DNA from: Liolophura sinensis | Lineage: Eukaryota; Mollusca; Polyplacophora; Chitonida; Chitonidae | Direction: 5' to 3' | Assembly (NCBI RefSeq): GCF_032854445.1 | Contig: NC_088301.1 | Location: 39,541,187-39,605,186, forward strand | Length of the DNA: 64,000 bases | Shown here: piece after piece, positions 35,401-47,700 of the stretch | Position numbering within the stretch: the stretch's first letter is position 1 | How the letters are laid out: each line of letters opens with the position of its first letter | Notes under the pieces: generated by a model | What the model saw: the letters and a program-made list of their open reading frames with translations, nothing else | What the model was told of the DNA's origin: nothing | Database searches by the model: none | Made by a program: the position numbers and the translations under genes

Positions 35401-38400
35401 TTCAGGACGGGTCGGTGGGCCAGCAGATTTCTTCTGAATATCTTCCTGAATGAATCTGTTGTGAAAGAGAAAGCTTTGCCTGTGATCTCGGTGGAGTTTT
35501 GGAGACACCAAACCACTCTCCAATTCTTGGTTATCATGTGGTGATGAAAATATTGTTGGCTCCTGAATACTACGATTCACGTCACTTTTTGCAACATTAT
35601 CCATTTCACATGGTACTTCTCCGGTATGTGCGTGATGATCCACACTTTGCGTGGCAGCCACTGATTTGCGATCTGAGACTGGTTTAATCAGACGGATTAT
35701 TGGTCCAGTGTCCTCCTTAATACACTGTGGATGAGTAATTCCTTCTGCTCCTGATTCAGAATGAGCGAATTTCCTGTCAGTAGACATAACTGTGTTTTGT
35801 GGATCAGATTCTAGCTGGGGCTTTGACATTTCTGCATTGGATTCGATCTGTGTTTGTCTTCTTGTTAGGAGCCCAATCGTACGCTTAAACATAGCACATA
35901 TTGTGCTGTCTGGTTCAACATCGCATTCTTCCTTTTTGGATGTAGAATTTGTGTCATTAGCAGAAGCACGATCTGCTACAAAGCTTGGTTCTGGAATTTC
36001 ATCTTCTGGGGAAACAGCCTCTGGTGTTAAGTAAGCTTGATCCTCCAATGATGTGTTCTCATATGCTTCGTGATGTGCTTTGAAGTCAGTCTCACTTTCA
36101 TCATCAGCTACGCTACCAGCATCATCAAAAATGCTCTCTTCTGATTCAGACTTACTTTTTTTGCTCAGCGGTAAGAAAACTGCACCTGGTTCTCCTCCAC
36201 ACAAGTCAGGCCCAGGGTCTGACAACCCCATATCTAGAACTAAAAGATTTGTCATCAAAATTGCCCCTTTTGCTTTTCGTCCGGAACGTTTTCCAGAACC
36301 AGACTTTTTCAACTGCTGGGGTGAGCTGGGCTCTGATTGAGTCTGACTTGTGCTTATAGATTCTCTCATAGCAGCAGCCTTTTCAATGTGCTTTCTCTTA
36401 CGTCGCTTTTTGCTTTCACTACGATTGCGTTTCTTTTTACCACTTGCACCTGCGGCTGTGCTAGAGGACGATCCTCTCGCCCCTTCCTTCAGCTCTGATG
36501 CATCTGTAACATCACTCTCACTCTGGAGCCTGTCTCTGTCACCTTCTGAGGACCCCCCCTCTGTTTCTGTTGAATACATGCGTCCTTTGTCAGTCAGGCA
36601 CGGCTCCGATGATGTTGTCAGAAAAACTTCATTTGTCTCAGATGGCTCTTCCTTAGATATTATATCCAATTTATTATCAGGTGACAAAACAACCTGACCA
36701 GACAAAAGCTTGCAAAAATCTCTTGATGAGACTTCTTTTCCAATATCTGTATCCACCTTGCTAGTATCAGATAAGTTTGGATTAGGTTTTGTCTCTTTAT
36801 GACTGAACATGTCTTTATCAGAGCTGTTAGGTAAGGATGATTTCTGAAGCTCAGGCATTTCATCAGCACTTTGGACATCGAATGTTGCTTCAGATGGCGG
36901 TATTACAGGGTAAATTGATGTTGAAGACTCAAAATTATCCCCCTCATTCAACATAGTGGTTTCTGGCGAGTCTTTGGTTTTTAATTTCACAATGTGTAAG
37001 GTGTTTAATGATGATGGCTTTACCAATTCTCCGGTGACACTCAAAGGGGCCATTAATAATCGTTCAGAGTTGTTTGCCGAGTTGTTTCTGTCAAGTCCTC
37101 CTGTTAACGAATAGACCACATCAGATTCATCTTCCACAGTATTCGACAATTGCGCATGAGTGTCAACTCCAGACTGTGATTCCTTCCCAGATAGATAAAC
37201 CTGATCAGTCATTTCATCTGTCATTGTTAGATCCTGTTCGTTTTCTTCATCAGAACCAAACCCCAAATTATCATATCCTTCAACAGCTCTGTCCAAAACA
37301 GTCTCACCTTCAAGTAACTCTTCTTGGAAAATGTCGTCTTCATCAGGTGAACCTAATTCTACTAGAGATGAACTTTGTACCTCATTTTCTGTCCACCTGA
37401 TGCACTGTGCTTGACACTGGTCATACATGTACTGCTTTCAGGTGCTACAGTCGCTGGCTCAAATCAAAAAGCAGGTGGTCAATATTGTTCATAGTAGACA
37501 CTGATGGCTGTGGCATGGTTGGTGTGACTAGTGTTGCCACTTCATCATCAAAGGCAATTAGGTTGCAATCAGGCTCTTGGACAGCTTTTGGAGTTGGGTT
37601 GAGGCAGGAGTATTGTCATAGTCATCTACACTCACTTCAACAAGAAGTTCTGCAGCCGGAAGTCCTTTCTTTGATTACCAAGCAAACTGTGCTGAGGAAC
37701 AGCTTCACCCTCATCTAACTCACTACCAAAGTTTCTGCAGCAGAATTATACTCTGACAAAGAATCTTCCTCAACAGAAAGAACACAAATTGTTGACGGAT
37801 CTGCCTGAGCTTCAACAGCAGAATCATAGTCTGTTGATTCGCTGTCTAACTCCGAGCTGTAGGCCAATTGTCTTCACTCATCTCAGCAGACTTACTCTGC
37901 AATTCATGAAGGTCAAGCTTAAATGCTGGAGGGCGATACAGTGGAGCACCACCCATTTCAGACACTTCTCCATCATCTGTACTCTTTGTGGACTGCCTCC
38001 TATTGTTACAAATTTCTTTCATTGCAGAACTTTCCTGGAAGGCATCTAAAGCAGCCTTATGGCCAACTTTAATGCTTTGCTTTAACTGAGCCACCCTATC
38101 TAATATATCATTAGTTTTGGGGCTGTATGCTTCGTTGTCTCCATTCACAGGTTCCATCCCAGAGTCTGAGGTTCCAGGGTTAGACGCAATTTGAACTGGG
38201 GCTTGTGGTCGTTTAAACTTGTCCAACACTTGACGAATCACCCCTGGACCAATTGGAATTGTGTCTGGGTCTTCAGGCTCTATCTCCACACCTCTCATCT
38301 CCCGAGATAAGTCCACAAAACGTTTCATGTCATCAGATTTCTTTTCTTTTGGACCTACATATATAAATTCCCAACCTCAACTGGTTTGCCTGTGGACACT

Positions 38401-41400
38401 GGTTCTGTGTTGTTCTGCTTACTCTCTGAAATATTTGGTGATCTTTTTTCCTTGGCCGCGACACTCTGTGTGCCTTTGGAGTCATTATTTAACTTCGCCA
38501 CAGCCTTTTGTACCACATCTGATTTTTGTTTTTGAAGAGGACGCCTTTGTCCGTGAATTCCACGCAGATTCTGATGAGCTAAATGTAGATGATCTTTTGT
38601 CATGGCTATTCTGAATCGTCTGGGATTTTGAGTCTTTGGTACTGTTGGAAGAAGAAAGGCTAGCTTTTCTTGGGGAATTTGGTCTGGGATCTGTAGAACC
38701 CATCATAGTTCTCCTGTTTCCCAACACTTTTTGACCTTCTAAAAGCAGGCTTAGATGGTGACTTTTCATCTCTAGAAACTGAAATGTCCCTCAAATCAGG
38801 TTTCGACCTGGATCGTGCTTTATCAACCATTTTGTTTCGGCTGCTAACTGTGCCTTTGTCCTCAACCCTTAAGCCATCTGTAGCCCGGATACTGTTTCGC
38901 CTTACCAGTGGGGTACTGCTGCGTTGTTCAGATATGCTTTTACGTCTTGGTCGTTCTGGACTATTTCTGCGGCTGCGTGATTTGCTTGGTGACTCTGCTA
39001 CACTCTTCCTTCTAGAACCAGGGCTGAACTGGCCTGATTTGTCACTTGAACTACTTCTACTGGACTTGTCACTTGGACCGCTACGCCCTAACCTGGAATG
39101 AGGGCTTGCACGATTGGGTCTTGGTGTCTTTGATCTGGGACTAGATGTACCAGACTTGGAGCCTTTGTCTCCATCTTTAGAAGCGCCAAAATCACCATGC
39201 CTCTGAGATATGCTGACAAGCTCTGCAGAGTCCAGGGATCGGCCATCTTCACTTACAACATCACTACCATCAGCTTGGTCTCCAGAGATGGATGCTGTTC
39301 TACCAAACAACATCTTTTGGACAGTTTTTTCTCTACTTGGCTCTACATTTTTACCTCTACTACCTTTCTTGATTGGTTTCTCTTCTGGCTTATTTTGTTG
39401 TCCCATATTTTCAAACATAGCGATCTGTGGTAGTTTTTTACTGGTTTTTTTAACTGGGTTTTTGGTTGGCTTGGGTTTTGTTTCTGGCATTGCTTTAGCA
39501 GCAGTGCTTTTGGTTGGCCTATCATAGCCAGCAGCTCTTGGTGCTTTAGGTTCTGCAGATTCCTTTGAATTTGAAGATACATTTTTCTGTGAAGCTTTGG
39601 TGCGAGGTAAAGTGTGAGATATGGGGGTAGATGATTGTTCAGTGTGTTCTTCTCTCTTGAAAGTATATGGTTCTTCTTCAGTTGACCCACGTAAATTCTG
39701 AAGCCTTTGGGAAATTCTGTTCGCCTCAATGGGGCGAAATAATGATGTTTCCGAATGGTTTACGTCTTGCTTAAGAGGTACATATCGGGGTGGAAAGATA
39801 TCCCTTGCAGAATTTTCATTAGGCTCCTCATATCTATTGCTAAACCTAGACACTCCAACACTTTGTGGCAATGAATTTGTGCCAATCACTGTGCTGTCCT
39901 GATAAGAACTTTCTACAGGACTTACAGGACTCACAAATTGAGACGAGAAGTTCTCAATGGCAGGGGACTGAATTGAATCTGTAGGAGAAGCAATCTGCCC
40001 ATTATCAAGAGCTTTGCTAGTGTCAGCCTTATCATTCTCCAAGAATTTTTTACTGATCTGATATTTGTCTTTTGTTGAGACTGACAACCGAGCTTCAGAT
40101 GCTCGCTTGCTTTCTTCCAGGAATTTGCGTGCTCGACTAATTCTATCAAGTGCACCTGCAGTCTGGCTATCCATGGTTCCACCAAGTGCTTCAAACTGAC
40201 TTTCTATTTCTTGTCTTTTGTTCGAAAGTGGAAAATCTGGTACATCTGATTCCTCAACATGAGAACCAACAGGCGATATTGGAAAAGATGGGGATGCAGA
40301 ATGTGTCACAGATGTTGGGAAAGTAGGTGAAGGTGAAAATGTAGGGGAGATCGGGAGAGTAGGCGAGACTAATGGAGAGCGTTGGCGAGAAAAGAGTGAT
40401 TCCCGCTCAACTTGAGCAGCACCATTAACATGTCCATTGGTACTCAGACTAGATACAAAACTGGGCCTTGAAAAGAACCTCTCTTGTGGCACAGCACCTG
40501 GAGTCTCCTCCATAACCCCTCCAAAACTGGAATATGATGTAGCCACTGCAGGCTGCCTCTTCAGGAGGCTTTCCCTGCGACTTGAGAAACTACTTGTCTG
40601 AGGCTGTTGATCCTCTACAGGCACACTTGCATATCCTCTTTCCTTCAGCATCTCACGCACTCTCAGCAAATCACTGCTTGCTTGCCTAGATTCAAATGGT
40701 GGAGCCACAGGAGTGTATTTCTTTCCCAAAGTGGAGGTGGAAGAAACTGTTGAGGACTCAGTGTTTCTGAAAATGCCTGATGATGCCCCAAATCCTGCTG
40801 GTCTGTTCTCTGCAAATGGGTTCCAAGGCCCCATAGAGGCACGCTCTTTACTCCGTTCAAGAATACTGCCTAGTGCACCAGCACCAGCACCACCACCTAA
40901 TGACATACGGCCAGGAAAGGATGGAGCAGCTTGTTGTTGAGGGCGACTTCTGGTAACCATTGGGCCTTGACGCATCCTTTGCAACCTTGCTTGTAACAGG
41001 GATGACCCTGTGCCACCTGACTCTTTCATATCTGCAATAGGTAAACATAAATGTTAAAACTGGTAACTGTGGTGTAGTTTATTTTCTTTGCACTTGGAAT
41101 CACAAATCACATATTGAGGATTATTAAGGCATATTACATCATAGCATAAAAGTGCATAGTTTTTTTCTTTACATGTAAATAAGTTAAATCAAATGTTGAA
41201 ATTGCTATACATGTACTTTAAATAAAAGATTAAGAAGTTGAGTAATTCTGAAATGGCACCTTATTATATAACCATAAACATGTCTTTAAATATTTCAATA
41301 AATATTTGTTAAGGTGAACTCCAATGTTATTTATGTATCTACTTTATACAGCAAATTACACATTTTGAACATAAATTGAAATAAAGCATACAGAAAACTG

Positions 41401-44400
41401 GTATGCTGGTATTACCTATCAGGTAGTCCTATATAGGTTAACATATTGCATTAACACCAATAGTTTATCGTATTATAGCTAGCTATATGAGGAATGAACG
41501 AACAAAATGACATTCAGTGTATGTACTTGGTTGCTACTTTGTGTCCAAACTATTGAAGTCTGACTTTCATTTGTTTAAAATTCTAATTTAGTTCCAAAAG
41601 TTAAAATTTCACAGACCTCTGCAAGTTGGAAATGTCAGACAACTATGCGTATACCAAACAAAACACAAAGCAAAATATTGTGAAAAGTGTGTTGGAATGG
41701 AACCCGCACATATCCATAGTAACACTCATACCTTCACCTGTGAAAAAATATGCAATAAGAACCTTCGAGGTTAAACTCAACAGGTTTTCAGACTGGTTAA
41801 CATAACAGTTATAGATGGCATGGACAGTTTTGGCAGGTACATGTATTCTCCTTTGTTTTCATATATTTGTTTTTTATCCCTGGACGATAAACTGACAATG
41901 GCTTTTTAAAAGAATTGATTAAAGTCATCACCAGGCAGACAAGTTTTGTTCTAGACACATTAAGGTGTGCCTAGAGTTTAAATACTTCCATACATACACA
42001 CAGGTAAGTAGGTCATGCTTTCGACCTACATACATGTATGTATGAAAAAGGCTTAGTTCTGGTTCACTCAAACCACCTTGATTTAGACCTAGCACACCTA
42101 CATTGCACCTAAGTATGTCTTACAAGCCCTATACACCCATGCACAAGCAACTAAGAGAGTACAAAGACTTTTGTGATAAATTATAAATAATAATGGCACT
42201 ACTGATGCGTTGGCACTCAAATGGGAGTGAAATGGAATTAGGATACATAATAAAGTTAAGCATGTTGTATCCTTACTAAACAGGATTGAAACATGGTAGA
42301 ATACTTCAGAATGAGGGAAAAGGTTAACAGCCACTTCTTTAGGCAGCGTGTCTGTCCTATATTGTATGAATTCAGTCACTGAATTTCTATTAGGTTTCAT
42401 AAATTCTGAAATTGAAGCCACGCAGCTTGTAGTAAAGACAAACTCTACAATTTCTCTGTGAATTTGTGAAATCAGGCAACCATTTTAAGAATATTGGCAG
42501 TGTTTTTCACTATCAAATATTAACAGGATTCTCCTTATCTTTAATTTGTGTCTTTAATTTTTTTATCAATACCAAAGCCATTTAATTAATTATCATCATA
42601 ACCTCATTGTTCATCAAGTTTTACATTAATTTTTATGCAATTTTCTACTGAAAATGTAGAGGAAACTGCTTTGGGATAAGTAGTGTCATTCAATGATGCT
42701 TAATATTTTCTTACGTAGGAAAAAATAATTGTATCAATAATATAAGCTGCATTTTGCAATCTTTGGAAATTAAATATTCATTAAGTTCAGCTCGTGCCAT
42801 CTTCCTCTACCTGAGAATGTCTGTCAGCACCCTGCGGATCATTTTGGGTACCTCGGGCTCTGCCCAGTTTCCTCCCACCATAATGCTGGTCGCCCTCATA
42901 TAAGCAACATACTCGAGTACAGAGTAAAACACCAATCTAATAAATAAATAAATTACCTATTCAAATACTTTGTATAGCTGTCAGCAGACAAGTAGTTCCA
43001 TAAAGTGATCAAAATAAAGCATGCAATGGTCCAGAGAGGTATTTAATGGCATGAAGAAAATTTGAACATTCCACTGCCTTTGCACAACTGGAGAGCAACT
43101 TAACTTTAGTAAAAAATTTTTAACAGCAAGCATATGTGTAGCCTGCACACAATACATACTTCCAGACGAAATTATCTAAACATCAGTGCAGAAAAATCTT
43201 GCCTACATATAGTGAATCTGCACTTATTACCTCTATACATCTAACTGATCTGTTTACACATACAAGAAAAAGGAAACATGTTTTCATGAGCCTATCGTAA
43301 TAAGAAAGGACACCAGTCATGTGATAAATGAATCTCCAAGGTTTACCCATTTATGGATGTAATATAGATATAGTAATGCTAATAACTGCCCTAAAGAAAT
43401 TCTAACACATTCTATGTGGAGTTTTTGCTGTAGATTTGAGACTGTCATATAGATATGTTTTTGACAGGAGTTCTTCTAAACAGCCAGGACGGTCACTCAG
43501 AGATTTGTTATGGATATATGCTACTTAGTCTGCCTGCATACACATAATTCCATACATGTAGGCAGTTGTTGATCTGGACATGCAGATAACTACATGTATG
43601 TATTTACATGGCACTGCGTTCACATCGTTTAAGTGCTCTGAAGTTTTGAAACAAGACAGTTCAAAAACTTTAAAGTTTTAAAAATAAAAAGATTATAACG
43701 TACCACAGTCACAGACTTATGTGAACAGAAAGGGTGCATGAAGAACAGTTTTGTGTTTCAAATGGGGGTGGGTGGGTTTGGGGGTACAGTGGAGGTGAGA
43801 ATGGATCTAACAAGGTTGATTAAGCTATACATGTTCTGACAAATCATTCCTGCCAGCCCTTATGTCCTAAGGTTCAAGACAATGCTGGAGGATATAAAGG
43901 TCAAAGCAATCAAAAGGTAACAGGTTGGCTATGTCTGCTGGCCCGTTTATATAATAGCATTGTATGACTGGAAAATGGCTGTAAACATAATCTGCATGCA
44001 AAAAAGGGTAGAAAACATCCCTATGAAAAACACAGTATAAGCAGTAAGAGGTTGGAAACTTCAGCAGTGTATTTAAATGAGACCTTCCCCAACACTATAT
44101 CTTAGACCACTGTTGCACTACATATGTACAATGCTCCAAAACCAGTTGTAGGAATGTGAAAACATGCTAAAACACACACACAAAAAAAAAGAGATCTTTA
44201 ATGTGAAAAAAGCATCCTACATGTATCTAGCATGAAATCCAGAAACAATGGACATCCCGAATAAAGTGCATTTTTTGTGTAACATGTGCAAACTCATCTC
44301 ACATACCTGCCAAAGCACAGCAAGTGCAACATAATGTACATAATGACTTGCAATTACGAGATATGAAAGTATTAATGTACATGTAGTCTTCAATCCTAAG

Positions 44401-45871
44401 ACCAGTTTTCAAAAAAAAAAATAATAACTAAATAAATAAAAAAAACAGTTGTGTGAATGTATTCCTTTTAATTACACATATGTATGAAGCCTTAACCCAA
44501 GGTTAAGTAACCTAAACAAAGACACACTTGTAAAAGCATATGTACAGCAAAGCTGAAGTTTTGAGAAGAGAACACTGAGCAATTTTTTTTAACTAAAGCA
44601 CATCATTTTATGGATATTGTACTGTCCAGACACTAATAAAATTTATCTAATGATTTAAAGCATGTGGCCACAATCTATTTGATACATAAATACTACTACT
44701 TCAAGACCTGATTTTTCCGACTTTGAATATAAAAGAAAAATTTACAAGCTCTCTTGAACACATTAGTGTTTGAGCTTTTGCATAAGTTTTTGCATGCACT
44801 TAGCTGCAAACTTTAGGAATATGTGCAGCACTCCTCTATACTATACCTAAAACCCAATTGATATGTAAAATCAGAATTTCACAGATGTATACTTTGTCAT
44901 TTAGAATAGAATGTGAGCACTAACTGAAAAAAAATAAAGCAGGCAGTATGTTTCACACAAAATTCAAAAAATGTCACGGCTGTTAGCAAAACAAGTATAA
45001 AACTAGTTGATGGATTTTCTTTTAATAGCAACGCGAGAGCATGACGACCCATGTGCCTTTTCAACCCTGAATCTTTCTGCAGGTAAACTGCCCTGTACTT
45101 CAGTTGCATGCTTAAACCACATTGAGGCAGTCACCTGCTATGAAATGTCCCAAGGTCAGATAAGTGTATAAATACCTACAACATGTACATTCTCTAATGA
45201 GAAAGTTGATTTCTTCATAATAGTGATGTTGTAATATGTTATGTTTGTATTGCTTATTTCATGTTTGGGAGTACATGTGGGTAGATCAATTAACTACATG
45301 ATATGTTCATGATATTACACATGTGACTTACAGTGTATACTTTGCCAGCATCAAGTACATAGTCCCTGGGGGCATAGTCTATCAACTACTGACCACATGT
45401 ATAGCTAAGTGGTAATCAACAGCACGTACTCCTAATAAGAATCTGGATATCCCCATGCATCCCTTATCAGAACAAAATCTTTTCAAACATTATTCATTGC
45501 CATATTTATTCTAACCCTTCCATGATAAAATAACAAAACTTTTGAACACTGAGACTGAGCTTTTGTTATCTAAAATCAAGTAGCCCATGGTTTCATGATG
45601 GTGCAGAAAATGACAGATTAAGGACTCTAGACAAGAGTCATCTTCAATGAAAAATATTTCTCATTTCATTTTTCAGCCTGGTACACATGGATAATATATA
45701 TACATATGGCAACAAAATCCTTATCAGATCTGATTTCTTGTCACTGGTTTAGTAAGGTTAGATATTTGATATTAAAAAGATTGGTGTTAAATGTGAACAA
45801 AAACACAACATAAATAACTTATAATTTTGTGTGAAAGATTAAAAGAACCACATTCACTCACCTTCAGACAT
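25318..45871 (-). CDS. Giant protein: disordered N-terminal region, PH domain, actin-like domain
   Basis: Reconstructed exons (minus strand): 45871-45862 (MSE plus one base), 41031-34789, 34235-34191, 33947-33804, 33420-33328, 32923-32783, 32426-32366, 32034-31886, 28723-28643, 28065-27873, 27107-26965, 26717-26602, 26147-25901, 25467-25318 (stop TAA). All introns are GT-AG and phases agree at every junction. About 2,080 residues of Ser/Pro/charged disordered sequence precede a PH domain and a complete actin-like fold of about 380 residues that ends in HIPS. The start is supported by an in-frame TGA upstream in the first exon. The 6.2 kb exon carries a cluster of single-base frameshifts at 37.4-38.7 kb. 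PH domains bind phosphoinositides or proteins, so a membrane- or cortex-targeted actin-related scaffold is plausible. That role is inference. I know of no named family with this architecture. Confidence 0.82.
31526..31771 (+). mobile_element. Full-length tRNA-headed SINE (plus), in an intron of the PH-actin gene
   Basis: Contains the head GGTCGGTTAGCGCTATCGCA, a B box-like GTGAGCTCAAGTCCAGC, the body TACGTGGGAAGGTCAGGCAG and GGCTCTGCCCGGTTTCCTCC, and the tail GTGAAATATTCTAGAGTACT with AATCAAATAAATAAAT. It is the most complete plus-strand copy. It lies within the 3.2 kb intron between 31886 and 28723. Confidence 0.85.
32783..33947 (-). CDS. PH domain exons of the PH-actin gene
   Basis: Three exons (33947-33804, 33420-33328, 32923-32783), all starting in phase 0. 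The strands read MEKLPMGKRKSTLLKTWKRR, then YFKAADGWLHYYE, then CHSFQLMGGSIEVLDSRILG, then RGHYLMVRCPTPNDFENW followed by RVSLESQTT. This is the full PH layout: the basic beta1-beta2 loop, the RRYF beta2 strand, WLHYYE in beta3, and a C-terminal helix carrying the invariant Trp (ENW). The K/R-rich beta1-beta2 loop (KRKSTLLKTWKRRYF) is where PH domains contact phosphoinositide head groups. About 16 residues after the last helix the chain enters the first actin-like strand. Confidence 0.88.
34789..41031 (-). CDS. 6.2 kb exon: disordered Ser/Pro/charged region of the PH-actin protein, frameshifted
   Basis: It starts at an acceptor (CTATTGCAG) and ends at CCCG followed by GTGAGT. It is open in one frame from 41029 to about 38700 (start DMKESGGTGSSLLQARLQRM) and in another from about 37390 to the donor. 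Between them the reading hops frames about nine times, yet every piece stays of the same character (for example YSSELDSESTDYDSAVEA, then PTPKAVQEPDCNLIAFDDEV). Features are Ser-Pro repeats (SPTLPISPTFSPSPTF), a possible helix (GALDRISRARKFLEESKRAS), RS-type stretches near 39.0-39.1 kb, and a basic cluster KKKRNRSESKKRRKRKH near 36.38-36.44 kb resembling a nuclear localisation signal. No folded domain was recognised. Confidence 0.75.
42785..42955 (+). mobile_element. SINE, 3' part (plus), in the first intron of the PH-actin gene
   Basis: Contains TGTCTGTCAGCACCCTGCGG, CTCGGGCTCTGCCCAGTTTC, CTCCCACCATAATGCTGG, ATACTCGAGTACAGAGTAAA and the tail AATAAATAAATAAAT. Confidence 0.8.
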
Positions 45872-45956
45872 GATTGATACTGGTTGAAATCCACAACTTC
45901 CAGCAGAATCCCCACCTCGAGCCGAGTCAGTGTCTCAGGAGAATTTACTTCGCTCG
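45862..45956 (-). CDS. Start exon of the PH-actin gene, readable in two frames
   Basis: A strong acceptor context (GTTTTTGGCAG) precedes 45956 and a GTGAGT donor follows 45862. In one frame the last ten bases code MSE plus one base and join in phase to the 6.2 kb exon. In another frame the whole exon is open (SEVNSPETLTRLEVGILLEV, then VDFNQYQSCLK). That frame is in phase with the donor of the upstream coiled-coil gene (54632), but it would hit TGA two codons into the 6.2 kb exon. Either this is a 5' UTR/start exon, or one base is missing and the two genes are one. Confidence 0.6.
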
Positions 45957-45971
45957 CTGCCAAAAACACAA

Positions 45972-47700
45972 AACACCACTCCCACGAAAGGTTACAAACG
46001 GCTAAAGTTTAAACCGCGAAAAACTAAATGGCAGGAACCTGTCCCTGTACTTCATGGCGAGTTTAAATGACAGATTGACTTAGGTTAAGCAAATGCCCAG
46101 AACAGGGTAGATTTTTTTTTTTGGTTTTCCTTTTCACAAGAAAAATATGTCCCTTTTGATCGAAAGTCAGTATCTGAGAAATCTCACACAGCGAATAAGA
46201 TCAAACGGGCCTTTGAGTAAAGTTCTTGATTATATGTGACACAAAAGTTTACATTCAACCTAAATATTTCTTGACAAAATATAGGATATTAAGCTGTCTC
46301 TCTTTAGAGATATATTCACAGGTTCACAAAAGTTTCAAAATGAACAGGTGCCCTTCTTGCTGAACCTCAGGTGATAAACTAGCAGAAGGTTTAACTGTCT
46401 AATATACACAAAATCACCTGATGACTGTCACACTTCTTAAATGGTTGGTCTGACAGATGTACATGTAGTCTAGCAACAGCAGATTTTCCACCTGTACACA
46501 AGTATGCATCAAACCTCATATGTGTACACGAGCAACAAAGTTTCAGTTCACTGTCACAGTTTCATAAATGTGACGATCAGAATGTTGTGATCCTTGTAAT
46601 CCTGAAGATCGGAGCATAAACAAGCTGTAATGGGTCCACAGTCTTCTAACAGTTTAAATTTGACACAGCAGTGTGGAGGAAATAACACACATTCCCTACA
46701 GCAAAGGCCCTTCTTCAATGGTACATGGTGAATTCCCTATGTCAATACATTTAGACATGAACATATGCGGCACTTGCTCACTGAACATAGGGGTGACACA
46801 GCCTACCCTGAATATAGTTAACCTGTCCTAATGCATCTGGGACCACTCAAGTGAAACATGTCGAGGCTAGTGCATAACCTCCAGCATGTGACAGTCTGAA
46901 AGACATGTTCCACCTCACAAAATGCATCACAATGTCTAAGCCGGGGTATTAAATCTTCAGTGCTCAGAGACCAGTCCACCAAACTTTACAAACACTTTTT
47001 CCCTCCAAAACTTATGGTGCTTGAAATTTGCCGAGGGTTATTTAGTGTCACCATGTAAAACAAGATACACGCATTAGAAAAATACAAGTTCAGATACACT
47101 GTAGTTCGACAATGTGTACCAAGCAGTTCCACCTGTAACAATGCACTAAATCCTGATGCCAATATCTCTGTTTTCCTTCTTAATCCTGCATGGGGCACAT
47201 CACTTAACTTTACACTGAAGTCCTGTATGAGGTATGTCAATGGTGGGAGTCACGCTAGGAAAGCCTTGTAGCTGTTTTGACAACTTGTGGTCATAAAAAG
47301 AATATAGAACAAGTCCAGGCAGATGGCCACTGGTGCAAAACAGATCTTCTGGTCTACATTGGACTCCAAAAAGTGACCAGCTGGACAATCCGGTTAGACT
47401 TAGGCCACTTCCTCTCCACACTTTTGAGCCTCAGCCTAGCCCGTGCAGCATGGCCGTTGAATTGAATCTACATACGTACCTCACATATACAGGTAGACTT
47501 CTATACAGGCCACCTACAGCCCAGCCTGTGAAATACTGTACAGTATTACAATAGACCCGCCAAACAAGCTTCACTTGTCACTGAGGCCCTCAGGCAAGAT
47601 GAAATTAGCAACAGCATAAAGAGGCTCAGCGCATGGTGAAAAGAAAACTCGCTAACGACTTATGCGGCACAGGCGCGGCAAACGAAAACCTGTTGCACAA
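45972..47700 (-). promoter_or_regulatory. Candidate promoter and 5' UTR region of the PH-actin gene
   Basis: Less AT-rich than its surroundings, with CpGs near 45.97-46.05 and 47.64-47.70 kb. On the minus strand a good donor (GTGAG then GTACGT) ends a possible non-coding first exon near 47483. No TATA box or start site can be assigned by eye, and the frames at 46986-47421 look non-coding. Confidence 0.25.

Noticed and set aside
37074-37400. Plus-strand frames opposite the large disordered exon (also near 36.35, 38.26 and 38.78 kb)
   Set aside because: They mirror the codon bias of the minus-strand coding sequence and lie entirely within it.
46986-47421. Minus-strand frames of 73-84 codons upstream of the PH-actin gene
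   Set aside because: No splice pairing, no recognisable domain, and stops in all alternatives. More likely 5' UTR or promoter sequence.
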